From Anaeramoeba ignava (Eukaryota > Metamonada > Anaeramoebidae), in contig JAPDFW010000056.1 of assembly GCA_028826165.1 (NCBI GenBank), positions 392,001-456,000 on the forward strand: a stretch of DNA of 64,000 nucleotides, given 5' to 3'. A program made the translations under genes and the position numbers. The notes below the pieces were generated by a model. That model did not search any database and was not told the origin of the DNA. It was given only the letters and a program-made list of their open reading frames with translations. Positions 24,077 to 34,306 of this stretch are shown piece by piece. How positions within the stretch are numbered: the stretch's first letter is position 1; each line of letters opens with the position of its first letter.

Positions 24077-26227
24077 ATGGAATCATTACAAAAATTTAAA
24101 TTAGAATATGAAAAATACGCAACTATTCCAACAATTTCATCAGGGAAATTATTTTTAAATCCAAAAGATCAACAATTATTTTCTTTTCTTACATTTAAAC
24201 AAACACATTTTCCAGCATTAACTAAAACAACTTTTCTAAATAATTATCATATTGATCTTGCCCAGAAAACAAGCATCAAAATTCCATTTCCAATTGAAAT
24301 TGACAACGAGACTCTTTTCGCCTTTTCTGAAAACGGGAATTTTTATGCAACAATAAAAAGTACTGATGAAAATAATACAACTTTGATTTCTGTTTGGGAT
24401 CAACACAGAAAACTTTTCACTCAATCAATCAAGGATATGCATAAGAAAATTTACAACGAATCCTTCTTCTCATGCTTTTCCTTTTCGCCAGATAACTCAA
24501 AGCTTCTTTATGTTGCTGAGTTTTTTGACAAAGAAAACCAGAAAAACCCAAATTTTGGAAATAAATCCTTTTGGGATAACGATTGTATCCGTAACCAGCA
24601 AGATTGGGGTGAAGCCTTTTCTGGATTATCTACACCCATGTTGTTTGTTTTTGATATCAAGCAAAAAACCTCGCAAATTGTAAGCGGAATCCCTGAGAAT
24701 ATCAGTCCTGGATCTGGGATCTGGAAAGATGATAACACAATCATATTTAATGGATATGAAAAACCAGATGTTTTAATGGGAATTGAATATTGCTACAACC
24801 GCAAATCAGCAATCTATCAAATTTCCCTTGACAAAGAGTCTCCAAATCTTGAAAGATTAACCACTTTTTTCACAGTGCGTTCACCAAGATTAAACTCAAC
24901 AAAAACACAACTTGCTTTTCTTGCTGCTGATGAATTCAAAGTTCATAATAATCCTGTCAAACTTTGCGTGCTTGATCTTCAAACAAACAAAATTCGTGTT
25001 CTTGTGGATGTTCCCAAATCAAAGAATGTCAAGGATGATTATGTCTTGTTTGAGGAAAAGAAGATTTACTTTCCTGGTTTGTTTCTTCATCAGCTTATTG
25101 AAAATTGTTGGATTGAAAATGACACAAAAATTATATTGAATACGCAATGGAAAAGCACTGGTAAAATTCTTTCTGTTGATGTTACTCAAGAAAATGCACA
25201 AAATCAACAGTTTGCAAATGTATCTTTTATCACAGATCCTTCTGACGATGGAGTTTGGTCTCTTTTAGATTCCAATCACAATTCTATTATCGCAAAATAC
25301 TCGACGCCGTGTCTTCCTTATCAGGTTTATTATGGAAATCCAATCGATTTTATAAGCTCAAATATGATCCAAAAAAATTGTGTTTGTTTGGAAAATTCGT
25401 TGGATGTGATTAATATTGATAATGATTTCGAGTGGAGTTTGCATCAGATACATGTTGATGATATCGAATCTGAATATGAGATGATTGTTCTCCAAAAAAA
25501 GCGCTCAACAAAAGAATCTGAAGAAAAGAAATATGCTCTTGTAAGTCCGCATGGTGGACCTGTTTCCATTTATTCCACATCGTTTATATTCACAAATCTG
25601 TTTCTTTGTTCTCTTGGATATCAAATCCTTATTGTTAATTATCGAGGTTCACTTGGGTTTCATCCAAAAATACTCAATTCATTAACAGGAAAAGTTGGAA
25701 CACAAGATATTAATGATGTTCAAAATGCTGTGAAATTTTCTCGAGAGAACCAAATCATCTCTGAAAAAACTCAAATTGGAGTTATTGGAGGTTCACATGG
25801 AGGATTTATCACTACACATCTTATTGGACAATTTCCTGATTTTTACAAAGTTGCTGCTGTTCGAAATCCTGTGATTAATATTGCCATCATGAGCACAACA
25901 TCTGATATTCCTGATTGGTGTACTGCTGAAACAGATATTCCAAAACAGCCTTTTACACTCAATTCGGATGATTTAAGAGAAATGTGGAATGCTTCCCCAA
26001 TCCGTTATGTTGATAATGTGAAAACTCCCATTTTAATGTTAATTGGAAATGTTGATCGACGTGTTCCAAAATCACAAGGAATAGAATTTTATAAGTCTTT
26101 AAAATTACGAGGAAAAACAACCGAAATTGTTATATATGAAAAGGATCGACATCCATTATCTCGACCCGAAACACAAGCAGATATGTTTATTCGGATGGCA
26201 CTTTGGTTAGAAAAGTATTTTGATTAA
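24077..26227 (+). CDS. APEH: Acylaminoacyl-peptidase (S9C prolyl oligopeptidase family)
   Basis: Single-exon gene, 716 residues (human APEH 732). It releases N-acylated amino acids from peptides in the cytosol. Layout: N-terminal seven-bladed propeller (about residues 1-440) followed by an alpha/beta-hydrolase domain. Catalytic triad visible: Ser about 573 in GGSHGG, Asp about 660 in GNVDRRVP, His about 692 in KDRHPLS. Other family motifs are SPHGGP, NYRGSLGF, ARNPVINIA-like VRNPVINIA and SDIPDWC. The ATG at 24077 follows an A-rich leader and is the first in frame. There is no signal peptide. The middle of the gene is less AT-rich than its two ends. No oddities in the catalytic region. Confidence 0.96.
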   Translation: MESLQKFKLEYEKYATIPTISSGKLFLNPKDQQLFSFLTFKQTHFPALTKTTFLNNYHIDLAQKTSIKIPFPIEIDNETLFAFSENGNFYATIKSTDENNTTLISVWDQHRKLFTQSIKDMHKKIYNESFFSCFSFSPDNSKLLYVAEFFDKENQKNPNFGNKSFWDNDCIRNQQDWGEAFSGLSTPMLFVFDIKQKTSQIVSGIPENISPGSGIWKDDNTIIFNGYEKPDVLMGIEYCYNRKSAIYQISLDKESPNLERLTTFFTVRSPRLNSTKTQLAFLAADEFKVHNNPVKLCVLDLQTNKIRVLVDVPKSKNVKDDYVLFEEKKIYFPGLFLHQLIENCWIENDTKIILNTQWKSTGKILSVDVTQENAQNQQFANVSFITDPSDDGVWSLLDSNHNSIIAKYSTPCLPYQVYYGNPIDFISSNMIQKNCVCLENSLDVINIDNDFEWSLHQIHVDDIESEYEMIVLQKKRSTKESEEKKYALVSPHGGPVSIYSTSFIFTNLFLCSLGYQILIVNYRGSLGFHPKILNSLTGKVGTQDINDVQNAVKFSRENQIISEKTQIGVIGGSHGGFITTHLIGQFPDFYKVAAVRNPVINIAIMSTTSDIPDWCTAETDIPKQPFTLNSDDLREMWNASPIRYVDNVKTPILMLIGNVDRRVPKSQGIEFYKSLKLRGKTTEIVIYEKDRHPLSRPETQADMFIRMALWLEKYFD

Positions 26228-27155
26228 AGAAGAATTACAAAAGAATTTTAATTATAAAAGAATTTTAATTATAAAAGAATTATAAAAGAATTACAAAAGA
26301 ATTACAAAAGAATTACAAAAGAATTACAAAAGAATTACAAAAGAATCATAAAATAATTACAAAAGAATTACAAAATAATTACAAAATAATTATAAAAGAA
26401 TTACAAAAGAATTACAAAAGAATTATAAAAAAGAATTACAAAAGAATTACAAAAGGATTATAAAAGAATTACAAAATAATTAATTACAAAATAATTATAA
26501 AATAATTACAAAAGAATTACAAAAGAATTACAAAAGAATTTTAATTACAAAAGAATTACAAAAGAATCATAAAATAATTTTAATTACAAAATAATTATAA
26601 AATAATTATAAAAGAATTTTAATTGATTAAAAAATTATAAAAAGAATTAAATTAAAAAGAATTTTTACAAAAGAATTACAAAATAATTAATTACAAAATA
26701 ATTATAAAATAATTACAAAAGAATTACAAAAGAATTTAATTCCATTTTTAATTTGAATTACAAAAGAATCATAAAATAATTTTAATTACAAAATAATTAT
26801 AAAATAATTATAAAAATTTTAAAAAAGACTTTTTATTGAATTACAAAAAATTTCTTTTTAATTATAAAAAGAATTAAAAAAATTTTAATTATAAAAGAAT
26901 TACAAAATAATTAAAAGAATAAGAAATTATAAAATAATTACAAAATAATTACAAAAGATTTATAAGAAAAATAAAATAAAAAGAATTAGAAAAGAATTTA
27001 ATTGATTAAAATTAATTTCTTTTTTTCTTTCATTAAAAAAATTAATTAAAAAAGAAAAAAAAATTTAATTTCCATTTTCAATTTGTTCCACTTTTTTTTA
27101 TTGTTTTTTTTTTCTTTTTTTTTCTTTTGCTTTGTTCTTTTTGAAAAGAAAAACT
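26228..27155. repeat. Convergent spacer with AAAAGAATTAC array
   Basis: About 26230-26960 is a long imperfect array of an 11-bp unit AAAAGAATTAC with AAAATAATTAT variants. The rest is T-rich and contains one TTCCACTTTTTTT motif at about 27088 (complement of AAAAAGTGGAA). No coding frame seen; this is the 3' region of two converging genes. Confidence 0.85.
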
Positions 27156-29519
27156 TCAATAATGTAAATAAATCGAAAAAATTAAAATAAAAATTGTGAG
27201 GAAAGAAAAAAATGATCGAGGATTATCAATCAAATAAACTAATGGCCACAATAAAACACGAACCAAAAAGCGTAATGAATCATGCTTGGAAATGAAATCT
27301 GCAATAGGAGGAGAAACATAATAATAAAACTGGGTTAATTTATTTGGGAAAATATTGTCTCTCATCCAACGCAAAGAATCCAATTTAGGATGCATTGAAG
27401 TACCATAAGCAGCAGTTGCAATAAAACAAGCAGACTTTTTTCTGGAATATTTTGGAGCAGCACTGTAACATAGATCTGAAGATTGATTCAACATCGGCGC
27501 ACTTCTCATTGCTGAATATTCTTCTTGATAATCCATTGGATTCAAAGAAGGAACATCAACAAGTTCCATTTCCTCAATTTCTCCGTCATTGTCCCTTTCC
27601 TCAACAGCAACGAAACTTGTGTGTTTGCTTGCTAATCCATATTTGGTTGCCAACTCAACAATTTTATCCTTGTCCTCAATATCTGCCATTGTCAACTCCT
27701 TGATCAAAGCCTTAGCTGCCAACGTCTTGATAATGTCATCGTAAATTATCTGCACAGAATCCAATGAAAGCTTGAAACAAACTTCTTCTCCTGTTGGAAG
27801 TGCTGCTGTCAATTTCACAACCTTTCCTTTGATGTTGTTAATGTCATCAGCAAGAAAGCCATAAGCAATAAAACGGTCGTGATTGAAGATGGGAGGCAAT
27901 ACTTTTGGAGCTTGGTCAATATTAAGTCCATCCCAATCAATTTTGATTTGTGTCAATGCCGGTTGCATTCCTCTTTGTATTTGTTTGATCACTTTTTTTT
28001 CAAGATCTTTTCCTGAATCATCGATAAAAACCGCTTTTCCATTCCCAGCACGAGCAATTCCGTTGACAAGTTCTCGCGAAGCTCCTGCGCCAATGCCAAA
28101 GCTAAAACAACGGGCAGTAGAAGAGTTTCTGCGGATCATTTTCATGACTTCTTCTGTGTTTGAAATGTCACCGTCAGTCAAAATAAATATCTGTCTTGGT
28201 CTGTTTTTTGCCGGAATTATTGAGAAGATTTGTTCAAGTGGTTTGTGTAGATCTGTCCCTCCAAGATCAGCTTGCATGATTGACACATGTGTCAATGCCT
28301 TTTCTCGAATTTCCTTACTTATTTGCACTGATTCGTCAAAAAGTTGTTCCACTTTTGTGCCAAAGCCAATTACATTGAAATAACAATTATCAGGCAGTTG
28401 TTTGATCACTTGTTCCATTGTTTTTGATGCTGATCGTATTCTGTCGCCTGACATTGACCCTGAACGATCAATAACAAAGATCATTTCCATTTCGAATTTG
28501 TCTTCCACTTTGATTTCAGGATAGAAAGTCACCATCATGCCAGGATCATGTTTTTTTTGATCTTTTTTGGGTTTTTTTTCGTGTTTTTCCTTTTGGTTTT
28601 TTTTCTTTTTCTTTTTCTTTTCCTTTTCATTTTTCTCCGGCTTGTTTTCTTTCGATCCTTCAACCCAAACACGAGGCTCGAAAGGTTGTTCTGTTTTGAT
28701 CTTTAGAACAAAATCTCTATCGAGACTTGTTGTTTTTTTAGGGTTGCCGAGTTCGATAGCAGCTGTGAATTTGGAAGGGTATTTTACATCAATGTCATGT
28801 GAAGGAGACAAGACATTAACAATCTTAGATTGCATTCCCACTTTGATGTCGACTTTCAACCCATAAGGCACTGAGCTGACATACTTCGGAGTGATTCTTT
28901 CAGCTTTTTCTTCTAGATTTTTGTTGGGTGGTGTGTATCTTGGAGAAATCACAGTTGGAAGAACAAACCGGATTTGGTCATCATCTTCAGCTTCCAGTTC
29001 CGCAACATAAAAAATGGAAATTACCACTTGTTTTTTAGATGGTAAATTCCCGACACTCAAAGTGAAAATATCTTCTGTTTCTTGTTCCATCAAATACGCT
29101 CCTATTTTTGTTTTTGGAATTAAATGGATTTTTATAAAACATGGATTAGGGATTATTTTATTTTGTTATTATTTTGATTTTGTTATTATTTTGATTTTAT
29201 TATTATTTTGATTTTGTTATTATTTTGATTTTTTGATTTTACCATGTCCTTGAGCTAAAGCATCATCATAGATTTGTTGTGCTTCATTTTTTTCTTTTGA
29301 TACTCCTTTTACAATTTTTCCATCAATATAAGCCTCAAAACCACAAATTGCTGCAGCTTCATCCATTGGAAATTTATAAACAGCTTCGATTGGATGATCA
29401 TAGTTGTTTTCGTATTTTTGTCGAACAACAACTTTTGCAACAAAATCAAAAATTTTGGCTTTAACAGAAACACCAACAAGTGGAATATCTTCTTGAGTTT
29501 TTGAAATTAAACCAAACAT
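27156..29519 (-). CDS. VIT and von Willebrand A domain protein with C-terminal CFI-box and TM tail
   Basis: Two exons, 29519-29243 and 29101-27156, joined in frame through GHG/AYL; about 740 residues. Exon 1 and the start of exon 2 form a VIT domain (VYKFPMDEAAAICGFEA, AQGHGAYLMEQ, TLSVGNLP), as in inter-alpha-trypsin inhibitor heavy chains and PARP4. A Lys-rich insert follows (about 28560-28630), then a vWA domain with a MIDAS motif (DRSGSMSG) and TDGD. The C-terminus has ACFIATAAYGT and YYYVSPPIADFI, which I recognise as the CFI-box type of C-terminal domain known mainly from prokaryotic proteins, then a hydrophobic segment that could anchor the protein. No signal peptide is visible. In amoebae VIT-vWA proteins are common but of unknown function. 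The coding region is clearly GC-richer than its flanks. Confidence 0.85.
29102..29242 (-). repeat. Short-repeat intron of the VIT/vWA gene
   Basis: GT-AG intron between the two exons. It consists largely of a TTATTATTTTGATTTTG repeat. Confidence 0.8.
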
Positions 29520-29683
29520 AAGTTAAAAAGGGAATTAAAAAAGAAAAAATGAAAAAATTAAAAAATTAAAAAAAATTGCTTTTTTTATTTTTATTTTTAT
29601 TGTTGTAGAAAATTTAGAGAACAAAAGAATTTGATATTTTTCATTTTTTTTCATTTTTTTTCATTTTTCATTTTTCATTTTAA
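29520..29683. promoter_or_regulatory. 164-bp divergent promoter region
   Basis: Separates the ATGs of the VIT/vWA gene (-) and the helical-repeat gene (+). Both sides carry the T-tract/CAT/T-tract motif (TTTTTTTTCATTTTTTTTC at about 29640-29660; AAAAAATGAAAAAAT at about 29545), which recurs before other starts in this window. Its role as a promoter or leader element is inferred from position only. Confidence 0.4.
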
Positions 29684-32600
29684 ATGTTAAATTTTGAAAA
29701 TCAATTTGTTATTCAAGAAAAATTAAAAGAACCATCAACTTCTGCAAAAAAAATTATTGATTCAATTAATTCAATTATTTCTGATAAAAAACAAACCAAA
29801 AAAATTAGATCTCTTCTTCAAGATTTATGTATTTTTCGAATTGAACAACATCAAATTGATAATTTTTTAAGTTGTGCATTTAAAAGTAAATTCCAAAACA
29901 AAACCAAAACCAAAAGAAAAAGAAAAAGAAAAAGAAAAATTGTTTTGAATTTACAGATAAAATTTTATTTTCTGTTTAGTTTTAAGTCAATATGACAACG
30001 AAAAAATTATTCGATTAACTCATTATTTAATTACAAGTCTTGGCAAATTAGACTTAAAGCAATCAACTGTAAATAAATTAATTATTTAATCAAAAGAAAA
30101 ATAATTATTTAAGTTTCAATAGAGTTTATATAACCAACTTGAGAAAGAGATTAAATCCACAAATATTGGTAATCAAATATTATCTATCCATACTTTAGGA
30201 ACTTGTTTATGTGTGAATACATTCAAGGGTAGAAAAATCTTAAACAAAAAAGAAATTCAAATCAAAATCAAAATTCAAATCAAAATTAAAATCAAAATTA
30301 AAATCAAAATTAAAATCAAAATTAATTTAGAGAGTTTTCTTAATTATTTGATTGAACGAATGGAAATGGGTTTTCAAACACAAATAACACCCAAAAAGAA
30401 AGGATTTTCAAAGAAATCGAAACAAAGTGATGATTATATATTTCTTCAAACTGCTTGTTTAAAAGTAGCAGCTATTAGATTTCCTAGATCACAAAAATTG
30501 AAGTCTGTAAATAGAAAAACAAAATTAAAATTAATTTATAAAATTAAAATTAATTTATAAAATTTAAAATTAAAATTAATTTATAAAATTAAAATCAATT
30601 TACAAAATTAAAATTAATTTATAAAATTAAAATTTATTTATAAAATTAAAATTCATTTACAAAATTAAAATTTATTTATAAAATTAAAATTAATTTACAA
30701 AATTAAAATTAATTTATAAAATTAAAATTTATTTATAAAATTAAAATTAATTTATAAAATTAAAATTAATTTATAAAATTAAAATTAATTTATAAAATTA
30801 AAATTTATTTATAAAATTAAAATTATAAAGATTGTCTTAAAATTAATGGAATCAAAAGATGAAGAGGCTGTGAGACTCTCTATTAATTTGTTTTATGGGT
30901 TGATGAATAAAAATATTAATATGTATCAATCTTTAATGGGCATCCTTCCAACTAATGCGACTTTTGAATCAAAATTTATTGTGAAGAAAAAGCATACGAA
31001 AAAAAAGGATGAGAAAAATTTTCTGCAGAACCCAGAAATCAACCTCACAAGCATACAATCTCAATCATCATTTCTACGACTGATTGAGAAGATGATGGTT
31101 TCAATTCCAAAAGAAGCCAAACCAAAATTCTACAACGCTGTACTTTTGGTGATGAAGTACAACATCAATCTTGAAGAATTGAATACAGGATCACGCAAAA
31201 ACGAGCCAGAAAATAGTAAGACCAACGAAAGCCAAGGAGAGCAATCAGCACAAACAACAAGCAAAGTGGGGCTCACACACCAAATGAAGCATCTTGAGAT
31301 TTTTCTTGCAGGAATTGGAGCACTTTCAAGTGGAGAAAATTCATGGGAAATAATGCATCAATTATCAATCAATCATCAAGAATTCCCACTCAATAAACGA
31401 GCGCATAACTTCGAGCAATTCTCGGAACAGAAATACTCCATAAACGACTTTATTTTGCAGCAAATTTACATTATAATTTCAAGATACAACTTCCAATTAC
31501 GCAAATCAAGATCCTCCGGCTTCTCTGTTTTTGGAGATCCGGAAACAACATCCAGTAAAATAGATTTTGTTCCTGAAAAGAACCCACGCGATATCGGCAA
31601 TGCAGAGCTTGTCGGTACTCTTCGCGCATTGTGCAAATTTGTTACTTCTTTTAATTCTTCAAATCCGCCCAATAAATTTGCCAAGAATTTAAGCATTTTC
31701 CATCCTATTCAGAACCAACTTTATGAACTTGCGAGCTTGTCAAAATCACCAACAATCAAAATGTGGGTTGTTTGCTCGCTGATTTGCTCGTATCAACCAC
31801 CTCACAACTTGCAATCACAAGAATCAGCTCCAGTTCAATCCCAGCAAACTCAGCAATTGCAAAATGTGTATGAATTCCAGAACCAGAATTCCTTCAAGAT
31901 TCTCCAGGAAATCATCATCAAGGAGATCAAAAAGAAAACCTTTACGCCACATCTTTTTAATTTCATTTTGAAAACATTTGAAGAACGACTTCAAATCACA
32001 CCAAAAATCACCCCAGTTGCACTAAGTATTTTCCAGAAGGTTTCACAGAAATCAATCGAACTATTCGAGTCTTCACTCCTTGTTTCTCATTTCGAGAAAA
32101 TTATCCAATTCAACTCATATAATAGAATTCTTATGGAAACAATCATAATTATTCTTGATTCTGATCCAAAACCAGAGTTTTTTCTCACACTAAAAAATAT
32201 CAAAAGCAAAATTATCCATTTCGTTGGGAATCAAATACATAAAATACTTGGGCTAAGTGTGGATTCTTTGTATTCCCCACTTGCACAAGACAATCCTTCA
32301 ACAAATGCTGCCAAAACTCTTCTTGATTCGATTATTCTTCGATTGAAGCATTTTGCTATTTTGGGTGATTATGATCTCCAGATTCAAAGTATTTTGGCAA
32401 TTTGGAAAATTCGCAATTAGACTTGGATCTCCTGTTCTTGAAAATGCAATTAACTTTCTTACTCAATTGAGTCAAATGAAATTCTTTTTCATGAGCTCTT
32501 TAATGTTTAATTTACTTCATATTCTTAAACTTATTCAAGCAAATCGTTCAAATTTAAAACAATTTCTTCAATCAAATTCCCAAAAATTAAATTTCCAAAT

Positions 32601-32754
32601 TTTAGAAAAGATTTTTCAATTTCATTCAAAAATTATTCTTCAAACAAAATTCTTTTGTTCTGATTTAGAAGATGATTTCCCAATTTTGGGAGTAATTTCA
32701 AAACAACCACTTTTGGAATATAAAAAAATTCAAGAAGAAAAACAATTTGATTAA
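29684..32754 (+). CDS. Unrecognised alpha-helical (HEAT/ARM-like) protein, frame break near C-terminus
   Basis: Five exons: 29684-29885, 29980-30068, 30123-30228, 30331-30506 and 30831 onward, all GT-AG with matching phases. The frame of exon 5 stops at TAG 32418-32420, but the +1 frame continues with similar helical sequence to TAA 32752-32754 (RLGSPVLENAINFLTQL). One extra A in the run at about 32407 would explain it. The product would be about 830 residues of amphipathic helices with no TM segment or signal peptide (RLTHYLITSLGKLD, FLRLIEKMMVSIPKEAK, LVGTLRALCKFVTSF). It looks like an alpha-solenoid scaffold; EFR3 or PI4K-complex proteins were considered but no diagnostic motif was found. 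I do not recognise the family. Exon 5 is much less AT-rich than exons 1-4. Intron 4 is a repeat. Confidence 0.7.
30507..30830 (+). repeat. TAAAATTAAAATTAATTTA repeat filling an intron
   Basis: Intron 4 of the helical-repeat gene, composed almost entirely of AAAATTAAAATTAATTTAT-like units, about 15 copies. It begins GTAAAT and ends AAAG. Confidence 0.8.
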
Positions 32755-33116
32755 TTTTTTAATAAACAAAACAAAAAAAAACAAAAATAAAATTTTTTTT
32801 TTTAAATTTTTAAATTTCATTTTTTTTTTTTACAAATTAAAAAAAAAAATATATATAAACTCTATGATGAATTTTGTGTTTTAATTTAGACAAGCATATA
32901 ACTGAATTTTAAATTGATGAAACACATTACTGAGAGTTTTTTATTTATATTTTTTATTTATAAAAAAAATTTTTTTTATTCTTTTTTTTAATTTTTTATT
33001 TTTAAAAAACAAACCGTTAAAAAAATAACATAAAATAAAATAAAACAAAACAAAATAAAACTTTTCATTTTTCTATTTTTTTCTATTTTTTTCTATTTTC
33101 AAATTAAAACATTTTA
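32755..33116. other. Spacer holding a snoRNA
   Basis: AT-rich region between the helical-repeat gene and MAD2, both on +. Apart from the snoRNA at 32857-32939 it contains poly-A and poly-T runs and TTTTCTATTTTTTTC repeats just before the MAD2 ATG. Confidence 0.6.
32857..32939 (+). ncRNA. SNORD27: Box C/D snoRNA, U27/SNORD27 (yeast snR74) type
   Basis: All parts of a C/D snoRNA are visible: a perfect 6-bp terminal stem AAACTC (32857-32862) / GAGTTT (32934-32939), box C ATGATGA (32864-32870), box D' CTGA (32902-32905), box C' TGATGA (32915-32920) and box D CTGA (32930-32933). The 12 nt AGACAAGCATAT (32888-32899) before box D' are complementary to the near-universal 18S rRNA 5' segment AUAUGCUUGUCU. 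The fifth nucleotide before D' (T at 32897) pairs with the adenosine equivalent to human 18S A27, the known target of human U27 and yeast snR74, so 2'-O-methylation of that residue is predicted. The C'-D guide space is too short to suggest a second target. It lies between two genes on the same strand, so it could be independent or processed from a UTR or intron. Confidence 0.9.
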
Positions 33117-34191
33117 ATGGTGAAAATTATTAAAATAAAAAATTAATAATTAAAAATTAAATAATTAATATTTAATAATTAATAGGAAAAACAAGCAACA
33201 AAAAATCCAATTACATTAAGAGGTTCAACTGAAATTGTAACAGAATTTTTCAATTATAGTATAAATAATATACTTTTTATGAGAGGAATTTATCCTGTTG
33301 AATCTTTTAAAAGTATTAATAAATATGGTTTAACTATCCAAACAACAACTGATGAAGAACTTCAGAATTATTTAAGTCAAGTTCTTCAACAACTTTCTCG
33401 TAACTTTCTCTTAAAAAATTATTTGCTTCTTCTCTTTTTTTTTGATATATTTAAATTTGTTCCACTTTTTTTTTTTTTCTAAAATAATTTTTTTTTTCAA
33501 AAGAATGGTTAATGAAACATCAAGTGAAAAGTTTAGTTTTAGTTTTAACAAATGTTATTACAAAAGAAGTAATGGAAAGATGGGTTTTTAATATTGAATG
33601 TGATAAAGCCATGACTGAAGACTCGTAAATCAAAATCATTTATAAATTCAAAATCAAAATCATTTATAAAATCAAATTTAAAATCAAAATCATTTATAAA
33701 TTCAAAATCAAAATCATTTATAAATTTAAAATCAAAATTAAAATCAAAATCAATTATAAATTCATTTATAAATTCAAATTCATTTATAAATTCAAATCAA
33801 AATCATTTATAAATTCAAATCCATTTATAAATTCAAAATCAAAATCAATATCATTTATAAATTCATTTATAAATTCAAATTCAAAATCATTTATAAATTC
33901 AAATTTAAATCAAAATTTAGAAAACCAAAACAAAAATCAGAAACTGAAATTAGATTAGAAATACAAGCAATTATTAGACAAATCATGGCAAGTGTTTCTA
34001 TTCTCCCTCTTTTAGTTGATCCATGCACATTTGATCTTTTGATTTATACTGATGATGATATCGAAATTCCAAAAGCATGGGAAGAATCAGATCCAAAATT
34101 TATTACAAATTCACAAGAAATTAAACTTCGTTCATTTACAACCAAAATCCATAAAGTTGATACTTATATCTCTTATAAATTTGAAAAATAA
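33117..34191 (+). CDS. MAD2L1: MAD2 spindle checkpoint protein (HORMA domain)
   Basis: Spindle assembly checkpoint protein that binds Cdc20 and Mad1. Four coding exons: 33117-33119 (only the ATG), 33186-33399, 33504-33624 and 33921-34191; phases match and give 202 residues (human 205). Family sequence is clear throughout: NPITLRGSTEIVTEFF, RGIYPVESF, YGLTIQTTTD, ERWVFNIECDKA, IRQIMASVSILPLL, DLLIYTDDD, WEESDPKFI and the C-terminal safety-belt LRSFTTKIHKV. The first exon is three bases because an in-frame TAG sits directly before GAAAAACAAGC and the only sensible start is ATG followed by a GTGAAA donor. Intron 3 is a repeat of AAAATCATTTATAAATTC units. No lost residues noted. Confidence 0.96.
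33625..33920 (+). repeat. Repeat-filled intron 3 of MAD2
   Basis: GT-AG intron made of irregular CATTTATAAATTCAAAATCAAA units. Confidence 0.75.
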
Positions 34192-34228
34192 TTGGAATAT
34201 TTTTTTTATTGAAAAAAATCAAAAAATA

Positions 34229-34260
<32 letters not shown>

Positions 34261-34306
34261 AAAATAATTGAAAAAATAAAAGAATTAAATTTGGAATTTG
34301 AATTCA
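34192..34306. repeat. Short 3'-3' spacer with AATC microsatellite
   Basis: Contains (AATC)n at about 34230-34258. Lies between the converging MAD2 and F-box/TMEM185-like genes. Confidence 0.7.

Noticed and set aside
27883-28866. Plus-strand open frames within the VIT/vWA gene
   Set aside because: Antisense of a well-supported domain-containing exon; no recognisable motifs.
32400-32420. A 32-bp intron (GTATTT...TTAG) to rescue the frame of the helical-repeat gene
   Set aside because: Removing it gives the wrong phase for the downstream coding sequence, and it would be far shorter than other introns here.
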